From: Roseobacter denitrificans OCh 114
Lineage (GTDB): Bacteria; Pseudomonadota; Alphaproteobacteria; Rhodobacterales; Rhodobacteraceae
Reading direction: 5' to 3'
Assembly: GCF_000014045.1 (NCBI RefSeq)
Contig: NC_008209.1
Location: 2,069,001-2,133,000 of the forward strand
Length of the DNA stretch: 64,000 nucleotides
A model generated the notes under the pieces. The model was not told the DNA's origin, made no database searches, and saw only the letters and a program-made list of their open reading frames with translations. This document shows positions 46,428 to 55,532 of this stretch, one piece after another. Every line of letters begins with the position of its first letter. The stretch's first letter is position 1. The translations under genes were made by a program, and so were the position numbers.

Positions 46428-47636
46428 ATGACCCAGTCACCTGTCATCAGGGCGTCGAATCGCGGGGCCAATCAGAAGGGGTTGCGCGCCTACAACGAGC
46501 GTTTGATTCTGTCGGTTCTGCACCGGAATGGGCAACTGCCGGGCAGTGAGATCGCCCGACAGACCAAGCTTTCGGCCCAAACCGTTTCGGTCATTTTGCG
46601 TAAACTGGAAAGCGACGGTCTCGTGACCAAGGGGCGGCCCTCCAAGGGGCGGGTGGGCAAGCCATCCATACCGATGGCCTTGAATCCCAAAGGGGCCATT
46701 TCGGTTGGGTGCAAACTGGGCCGCCGCGGTAGTGACGTGTTGCTGACCGACCTCAACGGGCTGATTTTGTTCAGAAAACATATCCAGTACGATCTTGCCT
46801 TGCCGCATGAGGTCTTCGCCTTTTTGCGCGCGGCTTTTTCCGAAGCAGTGGAACAGATTGGCCCGGAGCTTGCCAACAAGCTATGCGGCATCGGGATCGC
46901 CGCGCCCTTTGAAATCTGGAAATGGGGCGCATCGGACGGCAATACGCCTGAGGAATTTCTGTCGTGGAAAGATGTCTCTTTTGAACACGAGGTCGCAGGC
47001 TTCACCGATTTGCCGCTTTACATGGTGAATGATGCAACCAGCGCCTGCTGGGCCGAACAAATCTACGGACGTGGCAAGGCGTTGGACAATTTTGTCTACT
47101 TCTTTGTGTCCACGTTTATCGGCGGGGGCGTTGTTCTGGGCAATTCGGTTTATGAAGGCAAGCTGGGCAATGCGGGCGCGTTTGGGCCGCTTCGTGTCGG
47201 TGACAAGGCGGGGCGCACGCGGCAACTGCTGGATATTGCATCGCTGCATGTGCTCGAAACGCGGCTGGCACAATCGGGCCATGACCCCAAACAGCTTTGG
47301 TCGCAGCCTCAGGACTGGGACAAATTTTCAGCGCAGGTCACACCCTGGATAGATGAAACCGCCCATGCCATTGCGCAAGCCTGCATTTCCGCCTGTTCGG
47401 TCATTGATTTTGAAGCCGTCCTGATCGACGGATACATCCCGGACTGGGTGCGCAGCGCTTTGGTGGAGGCTGTCGCGGCTTACGTGGCCAAGGAAGACAG
47501 TCGCGGCCTCATTCTTCCGAATATTCTCGCCGGGCAGGTCGGCGCCGAGGCGCGCGGCATCGGTGCGGCATGCGTTCCCGTTTTCTCTCAGTATTTTCTG
47601 GTATCCAAACCGATGGCGTCAGATGGCCACTTTTGA
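46428..47636 (+). CDS. frcR: ROK family transcriptional regulator FrcR
   Basis: 402 residues: a MarR-like winged helix (about 20-80, GSEIARQTKLSAQTVSVILR) then a ROK domain (about 85-385, FVYFFVSTFIGGGVVLGN). The ROK zinc motif CxCGxxGCxE is absent and the kinase ExGH position reads NAGAFGPL, so it is a regulator and not a sugar kinase. ATG 46428 follows GAGGGAG. Divergent from frcB, as frcR is in Sinorhizobium. Confidence 0.87.
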   Translation: MTQSPVIRASNRGANQKGLRAYNERLILSVLHRNGQLPGSEIARQTKLSAQTVSVILRKLESDGLVTKGRPSKGRVGKPSIPMALNPKGAISVGCKLGRRGSDVLLTDLNGLILFRKHIQYDLALPHEVFAFLRAAFSEAVEQIGPELANKLCGIGIAAPFEIWKWGASDGNTPEEFLSWKDVSFEHEVAGFTDLPLYMVNDATSACWAEQIYGRGKALDNFVYFFVSTFIGGGVVLGNSVYEGKLGNAGAFGPLRVGDKAGRTRQLLDIASLHVLETRLAQSGHDPKQLWSQPQDWDKFSAQVTPWIDETAHAIAQACISACSVIDFEAVLIDGYIPDWVRSALVEAVAAYVAKEDSRGLILPNILAGQVGAEARGIGAACVPVFSQYFLVSKPMASDGHF

Positions 47637-47735
47637 GTGCATTGACTCTCGCCGTTAGCCTATTGCGGTAGTGATAGTGAAAAGAAGGCAATTCATTGTG
47701 AATTTTAAGAACTCATCCCCTAGTTGGGCACATTC

Positions 47736-47781
47736 TTAACACTTTCCCACCCGAATATTTTGACATATTAATAAGTGTTAA
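47736..47781. promoter_or_regulatory. 9-bp inverted repeat upstream of the cysteine protease gene
   Basis: TTAACACTT (47736-47744) and AAGTGTTAA (47773-47781) are a perfect inverted repeat with a 28-base spacer, ending 22 bases before the start codon. The region is AT-rich and promoter-like. A two-site regulator may bind here. Confidence 0.4.
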
Positions 47782-47803
47782 CGTTATTTAAGGGGGAATT
47801 TTG

Positions 47804-48511
47804 GTGCCGTTTCAGCAGAACCGTTCGGAAAAAGCAAATGCAACTCTGGCTGCGCGTCCGACCCCTTTCATCTCACGGCTTTTTCCCCAACCGCAAAACC
47901 CTGTGAAAGGGTTGTTTCTTGGTTTGGCCGTTGGCGTGGCACTTGCGGTGAGCACTGTGCCTGTCGCCGCTGCCGGAAATGTTGGCAGCGCGTTTCTTGT
48001 GGCGCAAAAGCCGGCAAAGGCACCGTCCGGGTTTATCGGGCTGTGTGCGCGCTACGATTGGGTTTGTTCTGCAACAAAAGCGCGCGGCAACGTAACCGCC
48101 GAGCATATTTCATTGGCAAAAACCATCAATCGAACGGTCAACCGCCAGGTCAAGGAAATCGAGGATCTGCGCCAATATGGCAAGGAAGAGCACTGGGCGC
48201 TGCCCTCTGCGCGCGGCGGAGACTGCGAAGATCTCGTGTTGTTGAAAAAGAAAATGCTGGTGGAGCGTGGTGTTCCTTCGGACGCACTTTTGATCGCCAC
48301 CGTTCTGGACCGCAAACTCAACAGTCACGCGGTTCTGGTTATGCGCACAAAGGCGGGTGATCTCGTGCTCGACAATCTGACAAACAAGATCAAGCCATGG
48401 AAAGAAACGGGCTACACGTTCCTGAAGCTTCAAAACCCCAAGTCGCTGAACCGGTGGGATGCCGTGCTGGCCGGCGGTGTCATTTCTGACCGGCCTACTG
48501 CGTCGCGCTGA
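47804..48511 (+). CDS. Transglutaminase-like cysteine protease (BTLCP/DUF920, LapG-like)
   Basis: 235 residues. An N-terminal hydrophobic signal segment at about 35-58 (GLFLGLAVGVALAVSTVPVA) follows an unusually long polar leader. The mature domain holds the Cys-His-Asp triad in GGDCEDLVLLK, NSHAVLVM and LVLDNLT. The family includes LapG, the periplasmic protease that releases biofilm adhesins under c-di-GMP control. GTG 47804 follows AGGGGG by seven bases; TTG 47801 is too near. No lapD or adhesin is adjacent, but a GGDEF-EAL gene is 2.0 kb away. Confidence 0.85.
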   Translation: MPFQQNRSEKANATLAARPTPFISRLFPQPQNPVKGLFLGLAVGVALAVSTVPVAAAGNVGSAFLVAQKPAKAPSGFIGLCARYDWVCSATKARGNVTAEHISLAKTINRTVNRQVKEIEDLRQYGKEEHWALPSARGGDCEDLVLLKKKMLVERGVPSDALLIATVLDRKLNSHAVLVMRTKAGDLVLDNLTNKIKPWKETGYTFLKLQNPKSLNRWDAVLAGGVISDRPTASR

Positions 48512-48534
48512 CAGTAGTTTTGCCATCGTGTGAC

Positions 48535-48569
48535 GAAAAAAGCGCAGACAATCGAACGTTTGTCTGCGC
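48535..48569. terminator. Terminator for the small exported protein gene (also serves the protease gene)
   Basis: GCGCAGACAA (48542-48551) pairs with TTGTCTGCGC (48560-48569), preceded by seven As (48535-48541), which is a T-run when read on the minus strand. It lies between convergent genes ending at 48511 and 48615. Confidence 0.8.
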
Positions 48570-48614
48570 CTTCCGGAGTTGTGATAGCGTCGTGCGGTTT
48601 TTTAAAGGTGCGAC

Positions 48615-48962
48615 TTACCCGGGCAATGAGCTTCCATCGCCACCCTGGCTCGAGCTGTCTGATGATCCAGTGTTCTCTCCGCCGGAGTTATCACGTTGAC
48701 CGAGTGCGTCTCGCGTTGATGACAAGCTAGCGGTCGGGCGGTCGGTCAAAGACAGTGCGCTTTCCGGGCATGCTTCGAACATACGGCGCAGGATATCGTC
48801 GTAATCGGCGCGATTGGTAATGCGCATCACCACGTTTTGAGGGATGTTCTCCCAGTTGCACATATCCCATTTGTTCGTCTGCTCAGCGCTGGCAGACGCC
48901 ATGGAGGCGAGCAGGAAGACGGAAGACAAAACGGCAGCTTTTGAGTAAACAGAGATTCTCAT
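48615..48962 (-). CDS. Small exported protein of unknown function
   Basis: 115 residues. Signal peptide MRISVYSKAAVLSSVFLLAS with cleavage after ASASAE. The mature protein has a short conserved-looking part (WDMCNWENIPQNVVMRI, YDDILRRMFEACPESA) with two Cys, then a disordered Ser/Gly-rich tail (about 80-115). No family recognised. A strong terminator follows it. The signal peptide and terminator argue that it is real. Confidence 0.7.
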   Translation of the reverse strand: MRISVYSKAAVLSSVFLLASMASASAEQTNKWDMCNWENIPQNVVMRITNRADYDDILRRMFEACPESALSLTDRPTASLSSTRDALGQRDNSGGENTGSSDSSSQGGDGSSLPG

Positions 48963-49131
48963 TTTAATTACCTTTCGGATCGGATTGGGTTGCGGGGTGG
49001 TTGGCGCCTACAAAGTGTCGGTCAGTCCAAAGCCCCGTTGAGAGGAAGTATGAAGGCGAATTCGTCAGGTCTGCGGATCTACGGTGAAAGTCCTTGACTG
49101 AGCAGACGGGTTTCAAAGATTACCAAGGTTT

Positions 49132-49926
49132 TCACGCCGTTTTTCGTTTGAAGCGTCGGGCCAAGAGAACGCTGCCGAGGCCTGACAGCATCAACCAGAT
49201 GCCTGCTGGCAAAGGAACGGCTGCGATGGATGCATAGACGCCGATGGTTGAGCTTCCGCCTTCGCGGTTGACCCATAGACCTGTTGACTGATCGTACGTG
49301 CTGCCAGAGGCCTGACCGTTGTGAAGGAAGCCTGTTCTGGTACCGGGCGTGCCCGCATCGTCAAGACGGAAGAAGATATCCATCACCTTTAACCCGCCAT
49401 CCAACGCCACAGGAAGATTCAGGTCTGAAGTGTCAATGTAAAAGCCGCTGATCTCGTCAGGATTGTCGCCGGTTCTTTCGTTCCTGTTGGTGTTGACCGA
49501 ACCGTCGATCGAATTGTAGGTGTTGAACCCGACTTGCAGCGATTGTGACACACCGCCGCTGGCCGTGTCGAAGTCGATGTCCAAGGACAGCACGCTGCTC
49601 CATCTCCGCCCGGCGAACCAGTTGGAGTGATTTACCCATGAAATCGACCCCAGCAGGACATCGCCTGGCCCGGAAAACGTATGGTTAAATGACTGACCGT
49701 GCACGGAAAGCACGCTGGAGTTTGACTTGTTCACATTTCTTGAGGTGGCATTCGGCGTACCCCAATACAAAGTATCGGTGTTCTGTCCCACTGTTCTCAT
49801 CGGCGTCGTGTTCGAGCCGCGCGGGTCGGATATCGAGCCGCTAAAATCTCCGGAAATTGTGCTTGCGACAGACGAAGTCGCGCTCAGAACCGCTGCACAA
49901 GCGGCAAACATCACATACCGTACCAT
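49132..49926 (-). CDS. VPLPA-CTERM sorting domain protein
   Basis: 264 residues: signal peptide (MVRYVMFAACAAVLSATSSV), an all-beta mature region rich in Ser/Asn/Gly (about 25-235) resembling choice-of-anchor K domains (NTDTLYWGTPNATSRN, FSGPGDVLLGSISWVNHSNW), and a C-terminal tail VPLPAGIWLMLSGLGSV followed by a basic stretch, the VPLPA variant of PEP-CTERM sorting. Such proteins are processed by exosortases and placed on the surface or in exopolysaccharide. ATG 49926; longer frames upstream lack a signal peptide. Confidence 0.85.
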   Translation of the reverse strand: MVRYVMFAACAAVLSATSSVASTISGDFSGSISDPRGSNTTPMRTVGQNTDTLYWGTPNATSRNVNKSNSSVLSVHGQSFNHTFSGPGDVLLGSISWVNHSNWFAGRRWSSVLSLDIDFDTASGGVSQSLQVGFNTYNSIDGSVNTNRNERTGDNPDEISGFYIDTSDLNLPVALDGGLKVMDIFFRLDDAGTPGTRTGFLHNGQASGSTYDQSTGLWVNREGGSSTIGVYASIAAVPLPAGIWLMLSGLGSVLLARRFKRKTA

Positions 49927-50484
49927 ATTCAACTCTTTTAAACTATTTACAACTCGACTCACTTAGCCTCCCTGTTCTAGCACTTCAACCCGCCAAATTA
50001 CGACGATTTTGAACTATGTTGATTAATTGTTCGTTTAGAGAGCGTTATCCGATTGGAAACCCGTCGATCGTTTTGGTGTGAGAAACGATCACCCGCTTTC
50101 GCCGTGTTACCCGCCTGAAATGACCGGAATAGACGGCATCCGTTGACCAAAATCTGCCTGAGTGCAGCCGCTCTCTGAAACTGATATGCCCCGGCGCAGG
50201 GCGAATAGTCATGGCAGACGTGGGTTTCGGACTGGTTTCAGGCGACCTGACGCGTTCGATCTTACTCTCTTGTTTCCATCTCTTGGTGCAGCAACTGATT
50301 AAGGCGGTACTGCATGCTGCGGGACTTGGACTGGTCTTGCCGATTGATGTACATCCGCGTGTCAGGCGTATGGGCCGCAACGACCATTGATGGCACGCAT
50401 TTGGCAGGTATGCCAACCCGCGCATGGACCCCGGCAGCAAGTTCTGCGGTTTTTGACCAGCGAGCAGGAAAACCGACCCACCCG
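49927..50484. other. 558-bp gap with only a doubtful small frame
   Basis: The stretch between the VPLPA-CTERM gene and the GGDEF-EAL gene. The first 110 bases (to about 50040) are AT-rich and probably the promoter of the VPLPA-CTERM gene. The rest holds a possible 84-codon frame (50262-50516) and nothing else I can support. Confidence 0.6.
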
Positions 50485-50516
50485 TCAGCCTGCCTGCTTC
50501 CTTCGTGTTTGCGCAT
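50262..50516 (-). CDS. Doubtful small protein overlapping the GGDEF-EAL 3' end
   Basis: 84 codons starting MRKHEGSRQADGWVGF, overlapping the last 32 bases of the GGDEF-EAL gene. Composition is not absurd for a protein, but I recognise no domain and no clear ribosome site. It could be chance. Listed because the region is otherwise empty. Confidence 0.2.
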   Translation of the reverse strand: MRKHEGSRQADGWVGFPARWSKTAELAAGVHARVGIPAKCVPSMVVAAHTPDTRMYINRQDQSKSRSMQYRLNQLLHQEMETRE

Positions 50517-52719
50517 GTTTTCCTTTGATCAGGAAATCTGTCGTTTTCTGCGCACTTACCGGTTTGCTGTACAGATACCCCTGTACCTCGTCGCAATTCT
50601 GTTTGCGCAGAAAGGTTTCATGCGCGTGCTTTTCCACACCCTCGGCGATGACTTCAAAACCGAGGCTATGGCACAGGCGTATCAGACCGCTTGTCAGCCG
50701 CGTGTTGGCCGGATTCTTGTGAAGATCGGTAATGAACCGCTGGTCGACTTTGACCCGGTCCAGCGGGAATTGCATCAAAGAACTCAGAGATGCAAAGCCG
50801 GTTCCGAAGTCATCAAAGGCAATCGTAACGCCCAAGTCGCGTATGGCTTCAAGCACTGAGGTGATTTTCTCCACGTTGCCAAGCGCGACGCGCTCGGTGA
50901 CCTCAACCTCGATCAAAGCGGGTGCTGTGCCATGCCGGGTCATTGCGTCATTCAGGACCTTCGGCAGGTTGTCCCCGTAAAGCTGGCTGGCCGATACATT
51001 GATCCCGACCCGCACTGGCGTGCCCAAATCCTGCCAGATCCGCGCTTGTTTGCAGGCAAGGTCGATCACTTGCTGGCCTGCGGGAATGTCATATGCAGAT
51101 GTTTCAAGTGCGTTCAGAAACTGATTGGGAAACAATAACCCGCGTTCCGGATGGTTCCACCGCAGCAGGCTCTCGACACCGACGACAGTATCGTTTGAAA
51201 GACGTATCTGCGGCTGAAAATGCAGCTCGAATTCGTTATTCTGCAATGCGCGCTCGAATTGTGCGGTGAGCGTTATGCGGCTGTCATTCTCTTTGCGCAT
51301 GCTCGGTTCATAAACGACATGCCGACTGCGGCCTTGCATCTTGGCCGTTCGCAATGCGAGGTCCGCGTCGACCATGATCCTGTCGCATTCAAATTCGCGC
51401 GTTCCAACCAGTTTTATCCCGATCGAAAGCTCGACATGCAGATTGTGCCCGTCAATTTCGAAAGGCTGTTTCATCGCCTGCAAGATGCAATCGGCTGAAC
51501 GCACCGTATCTTTGTTCTTGCCTTCTATCATCAAAGCGAACTCATCCCCGCCAAGGCGCGCGGCGAGCGATGTTTTCAGCGAACAATTCACAATACGCTT
51601 GGCGATTTCGATCAGCAGGCGATCACCGACGGCATGCCCGAGCGCGTCATTTATGTCCTTGAACCGATCCACGTCGAACAGCAAAATGCCCGTCGGGGGT
51701 ATCTCATCCGCGTTGAGACGCTCGCGCAGGGCCGCGTTCCAACAGCGGCGGTTGGCAAGGCCCGTCAGCGGGTCCGAATTGGCCAACCTTTCCGCCTCAA
51801 GTCTCGATTGCTCTTGTTCGGTGACATTCTGCGTCGCGCCTCGGTAGCCAAGAAATGCACCGTCCTTGTCGAAAACCGGTCGTCCGCTTACCGAAAAATA
51901 CATGAGTTTGCCGTCAAACTCCTTGGCATAGCGCAAATCTCGAAAGGGCTTGCGAGCTTCCAGAAGTTTCAGGTGAGAACGCCAGGGCTCGCGCGTCGTA
52001 TCCACCTTCAGGATGTCCCATCTTTTATGGCCCACCATGCTTTCCAGCCCTGAGTCCCAGGGGTTGGCGCTGGCCGACATGCCGGGCATTGTTTCGGAAG
52101 ACAAACGGGTAAACCGATGCTCGACATCTGTTTCCCAGAAAATATCGAGTGATGCGGTTGTGAAATCCTCCAGTTTGCTTTTCGCCTCCAAACTCGCCTG
52201 ATGGCTGGCGCGCCCTTCCATCAGGTCGACAACAAGAACCGCCAGTTTCGCAAGGAGTGCGCGGTCTTCGGACCCAAAGTCCAGATGTGGAACCCCATCA
52301 ACCAGACATAATGTCCCCACAACAAAACCGTCGGCGGTGCGCAGTGGCGCACCCGCATAAAAACGAATGCCGTCTGGTCCCCTGACAAGTTCGTTATTTG
52401 CAAAGCGGGCGTCCTTGGTCGCATCAGGAATGACCATCACATCGTTCTGGCGCACGGCGTAGGTGCAAAAGGAGACATCAAGGTTTGTCTCGCATAATTC
52501 CAAGCCAACCTTGGCCTTGAACCACTGTCGGTTGAGATCGATCAAGGAGACGAGAACAATAGGAACCGAAAAAACACGCGAGGCAATTTCAACAATATGA
52601 TCGAAGGCTGCTTCGGGTGCGCTGTCGAGAATGCGAAACCGCTGCAGCGCCGACACATTTGCGAGATGAAGTGATTGATCGGGGTCGCGGTGGATCGGGA
52701 CAGTGTTCTGTTGTGTCAT
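50485..52719 (-). CDS. GAF-PAS-GGDEF-EAL cyclic di-GMP enzyme
   Basis: 744 residues, no membrane helices: GAF (about 20-165), PAS/PAC (about 185-315, MYFSVSGRPVFDKDGAFLGY), GGDEF (about 320-480, intact ARLGGDEFALM) and EAL (about 490-735). The EAL motif reads ESLLRWNHPE, keeping the catalytic Glu; VTERVAL, FDDFGTGFASL and VIAEGVEKH are kept, so both cyclase and phosphodiesterase activity are possible. No RxxD inhibitory site precedes GGDEF. ATG 52719 follows GGAGG by eight bases; longer frames lack homology. Cytosolic, so not a LapD. Confidence 0.93.
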   Translation of the reverse strand: MTQQNTVPIHRDPDQSLHLANVSALQRFRILDSAPEAAFDHIVEIASRVFSVPIVLVSLIDLNRQWFKAKVGLELCETNLDVSFCTYAVRQNDVMVIPDATKDARFANNELVRGPDGIRFYAGAPLRTADGFVVGTLCLVDGVPHLDFGSEDRALLAKLAVLVVDLMEGRASHQASLEAKSKLEDFTTASLDIFWETDVEHRFTRLSSETMPGMSASANPWDSGLESMVGHKRWDILKVDTTREPWRSHLKLLEARKPFRDLRYAKEFDGKLMYFSVSGRPVFDKDGAFLGYRGATQNVTEQEQSRLEAERLANSDPLTGLANRRCWNAALRERLNADEIPPTGILLFDVDRFKDINDALGHAVGDRLLIEIAKRIVNCSLKTSLAARLGGDEFALMIEGKNKDTVRSADCILQAMKQPFEIDGHNLHVELSIGIKLVGTREFECDRIMVDADLALRTAKMQGRSRHVVYEPSMRKENDSRITLTAQFERALQNNEFELHFQPQIRLSNDTVVGVESLLRWNHPERGLLFPNQFLNALETSAYDIPAGQQVIDLACKQARIWQDLGTPVRVGINVSASQLYGDNLPKVLNDAMTRHGTAPALIEVEVTERVALGNVEKITSVLEAIRDLGVTIAFDDFGTGFASLSSLMQFPLDRVKVDQRFITDLHKNPANTRLTSGLIRLCHSLGFEVIAEGVEKHAHETFLRKQNCDEVQGYLYSKPVSAQKTTDFLIKGKHAQTRRKQAG

Positions 52720-53056
52720 GCGCAATGCCTCCATGCCGCCAGAATGCAGGCAGTACGCCTTGCCGGAAAAATCACCGGGAACACTATGCGATGTGCCGTG
52801 CTGATCTGTGAGCTCATGCGTTTCCCCTCTGCTCCAGCGCATAAGGTGCCCATCAAAGCTCTAATTTTTTCTGAAATTCCTTTTGCAACAATGCATTGGA
52901 TTTTGCGCATTTACATCAAATCGGTCGCATTTGAGCGCGGGTGTCGTGCTCAATTCCTTGTTGGTAACAGGGGCGGTGCTCAGTGACGCAAGCCCTTGGG
53001 TTTACGGCAATCCTGCCTCAGATGCTCCGTCATCCGGGGCGGGCAGGTCAGTGCAA
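52720..53056. other. 337-bp gap, promoter region only
   Basis: Lies between the start of the GGDEF-EAL gene and the stop of the DUF6481-like gene. Bases 52860-52925 are AT-rich and may hold the GGDEF-EAL promoter. No gene, RNA or repeat was seen. Confidence 0.6.
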
Positions 53057-53443
53057 TCAGCGTTTGCGCGCGCGTCTCGCGGCATAGCGCCGGTCGCGTT
53101 CGGCCTTGCGCTCCGCTTCGAGCGCTGCGAATTCTTCAAGCTCTTTTTCTGCCGCCTTGGCCTGTTCAGCCGCCAGTGCCGCGGCGCGTTCTGCCGACTG
53201 TGCGGCATCGCGTTCGGCATCTGCCGCCTGTTGCGCCGAAAGGGCCTCTTGCGCCTTGCGCAGTTCTTCCGCTTCGGCCTTGCGTTCTGCCGCGCGGGCG
53301 AGCGCTCGTTCGTCCCTCTCTGCCCGCTTTGCCAACCGGTCAGGATCGCTTGCGGCTGCCTTGAACCGCTCCAGCAGGTCCTTTTTCGCTTCGGATGCAT
53401 TTTTCAAGCGTCCGTCAAAGCGATCGCGATTGGAATTCTTCAT
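53057..53443 (-). CDS. DUF6481-like highly charged coiled-coil protein
   Basis: 128 residues, almost all helix-forming and dominated by Ala, Glu, Lys and Arg (KRAERDERALARAAERKAEA), predicted as one long coiled coil. The N-terminus RDRFDGRLKNASEAKKDLLE resembles the DUF6481 family found widely in alphaproteobacteria, of unknown role. ATG 53443; isolated single gene. Confidence 0.75.
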   Translation of the reverse strand: MKNSNRDRFDGRLKNASEAKKDLLERFKAAASDPDRLAKRAERDERALARAAERKAEAEELRKAQEALSAQQAADAERDAAQSAERAAALAAEQAKAAEKELEEFAALEAERKAERDRRYAARRARKR

Positions 53444-53595
53444 AGTGTGTCAGCTCACCTTCTTGCAGTGCAGGGGGTATTTGCGTTGCCACAGGTAACG
53501 TAGCACCCGATCTGGTGCCAGTTATCGCAGGGTTGTGTTTCTGGCAATAGGCAAGCGCGTGGCGGTCTGTTTTACCCCGTGGCGTATGCGATGAA

Positions 53596-54558
53596 TCATT
53601 CCGCCAGATGGCAGGCCACGCGGGATTGATTCAGGTGCCGCATGGCCGGGCGCTCTGTTTTGCAGATGTCGGTTGCAAGCGGGCAGCGCGGATGAAAGGC
53701 GCATCCGGTTGGCGGGTTGATGGGGTCGGGTATCTCTCCCTCGGGCAGGGTGGCCTCGCGACCGATGGCGGTCATGCTGGGCGCGGCGTCGAGCAGCATT
53801 TGCGTATAGGGGTGTTTGGGGGTGGCAAACAGATCCTCAGGGCTGGCTTCTTCAACAAGACGACCGAGGTAAAGCACACCGATGCGATCCGCCATATGCT
53901 GCACAACCGTCAGATCATGGCTGATCAGCACATAGGTCAGGCCGAAGTTATCCTTGAGATCGCTCATCAGGTTCAGAACCTGCGCCTGAACGGAGACATC
54001 AAGTGCCGATGTCGGCTCATCGCAGACGATCAGTTTGGGTTCGGATGACAGGGCGCGTGCAATACATATGCGCTGGCGCTGACCTCCCGAAAACTCATGG
54101 GGGAATTTGCCCGCATCCAGAGCGGACAGCCCCACCTGCTCCAGCAGCTTCTCCGCCAGACCGTCCGCGTTACCGCCCCGCGCCACAACCGGTTCCACGA
54201 TGATGTCGCGCACCCGCCAGCGCGGGTTGAGCGAGGCGAAAGGGTCCTGGAAAATCATCTGGATGTCAGAGCGGATCGCATCAATCTTGCCCGCGTCCGT
54301 TTCCCGGACAAGGTTGACGCCGTTGATTTCGACGGTCCCGGAGGTGGGGGTCAAAAGCCCGACCAGCATGCGCCCGATGGTGGACTTGCCGGAGCCGCTT
54401 TCGCCGACAAGCGCATAGGTGCTGCGTGCCGCGACTTCGAAATCCACCTCCGAGACGGCCGTCAGCAGGGATTTCGGGCGCCGTTCCAGCACGCGGTTCA
54501 ACCAGGGCTTTGAGACGTCAAAGACACGGGTGAGGGATTTGACGGAAATCAGGGACAT
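53596..54558 (-). CDS. Peptide ABC transporter ATP-binding protein (DppF/OppF family)
   Basis: 320 residues with Walker A GESGSGKST, signature FSGGQRQR, Walker B LIVCDEPTSALD and the C-terminal oligopeptide-transporter extension GCAFHPRCPLATDIC. Start MSLISVKSLTRVF at 54558 overlaps the previous gene as TGATG; the frame to 54639 has no homology. Last gene of the peptide operon. Confidence 0.93.
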   Translation of the reverse strand: MSLISVKSLTRVFDVSKPWLNRVLERRPKSLLTAVSEVDFEVAARSTYALVGESGSGKSTIGRMLVGLLTPTSGTVEINGVNLVRETDAGKIDAIRSDIQMIFQDPFASLNPRWRVRDIIVEPVVARGGNADGLAEKLLEQVGLSALDAGKFPHEFSGGQRQRICIARALSSEPKLIVCDEPTSALDVSVQAQVLNLMSDLKDNFGLTYVLISHDLTVVQHMADRIGVLYLGRLVEEASPEDLFATPKHPYTQMLLDAAPSMTAIGREATLPEGEIPDPINPPTGCAFHPRCPLATDICKTERPAMRHLNQSRVACHLAE

Positions 54559-55532
54559 CAGGAAACCTTTTGTGCGGCCATCGGGAACCAGCAGGCGGCA
54601 ACACCGTCGGTGATCTGCGGGCTTGGGGCCGCGCGGCATTTGTCTTGCGCCTGCGCGCAGCGTGGATGAAACGGACAGCCCTCGGGGACTTTGTTCAACC
54701 GGGGCATCGCACCTTCGATTTGATGCAGCCGCGCCTTGCCCTGTGAGGCGAGCGGGGTCGAGGCCATCAGGCCAAAGGTGTAAGGATGGCGCGGGGCGGT
54801 CAGGACATCGCGCACGCTGCCCAGTTCCGCAAGCCGGCCCGCATACATGACGGCGACGCGGTCGGCGGCTTCGGCAATCACGCCCATGTCATGGGTGATC
54901 AGCATCACCGCCGTGCCACGTTCACGGCAGAGCCGCTTGAGCAAGGCGATGATCTGCGCCTGCACGGAGACATCGAGCGCGGTCGTCGGCTCATCCGCGA
55001 TGATCAGGGACGGTTCGGCGCATAGGGCGAGGGCGATCACGACGCGCTGGCGCATACCACCGCTGAATTCATGCGGATAGCTGTCGATGCGTTCGGCGGC
55101 GCCGGGGATGCCGACCTCTTCGAGGGCCGCAACCGCGCGCTTGTGTGCTTCGCTGCGGCTCACATCAAGGTGGGTCAATATGGTTTCGGTCAGCTGATCG
55201 CCGATGCTGAGCAGGGGGTTCAAAGAGGTGAGGGGGTCCTGAAACACCATGCCGATCTGCTTGCCGCGCAACCGGCGCATCTCTTCGCCTTCAAGACCAT
55301 CAATCCGGGTGCCATTCAGCCAGATCTCACCTGCTGCCACATGTGCAGGTGGCGTCAGCAGACCAATCACGGCATTGCCCGCCATGGATTTGCCCGCACC
55401 ACTTTCGCCCACAACACCAAGGATTTCGCCCGCACGGATGTCATAGCTGACACCGTCCACCGGTTTGACCGTGCCGCTGCGGTTGGGGATTTCGACCGAC
55501 AGCCCGCGGATTGACAAGACAGCATCCGACAT
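54558..55532 (-). CDS. Peptide ABC transporter ATP-binding protein (DppD/OppD family)
   Basis: 324 residues with Walker A GESGAGKSMAG (Met replaces the usual Thr after GKS), signature FSGGMRQR, Walker B LIIADEPTTALD and C-terminal GCPFHPRCAQAQDKC. Start MSDAVLSIRGLSVE at 55532, TGATG overlap with the permease gene. Confidence 0.93.
   Translation of the reverse strand: MSDAVLSIRGLSVEIPNRSGTVKPVDGVSYDIRAGEILGVVGESGAGKSMAGNAVIGLLTPPAHVAAGEIWLNGTRIDGLEGEEMRRLRGKQIGMVFQDPLTSLNPLLSIGDQLTETILTHLDVSRSEAHKRAVAALEEVGIPGAAERIDSYPHEFSGGMRQRVVIALALCAEPSLIIADEPTTALDVSVQAQIIALLKRLCRERGTAVMLITHDMGVIAEAADRVAVMYAGRLAELGSVRDVLTAPRHPYTFGLMASTPLASQGKARLHQIEGAMPRLNKVPEGCPFHPRCAQAQDKCRAAPSPQITDGVAACWFPMAAQKVS

Noticed and set aside
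50045..50596. 183-codon minus-strand frame after the GGDEF-EAL gene
   Set aside because: Overlaps the 3' part of that gene in another frame, with shifting composition and no domain.
50485..52719. LapD-type receptor
   Set aside because: The protein has no membrane helices or periplasmic domain, and its GGDEF and catalytic Glu are intact, unlike LapD.
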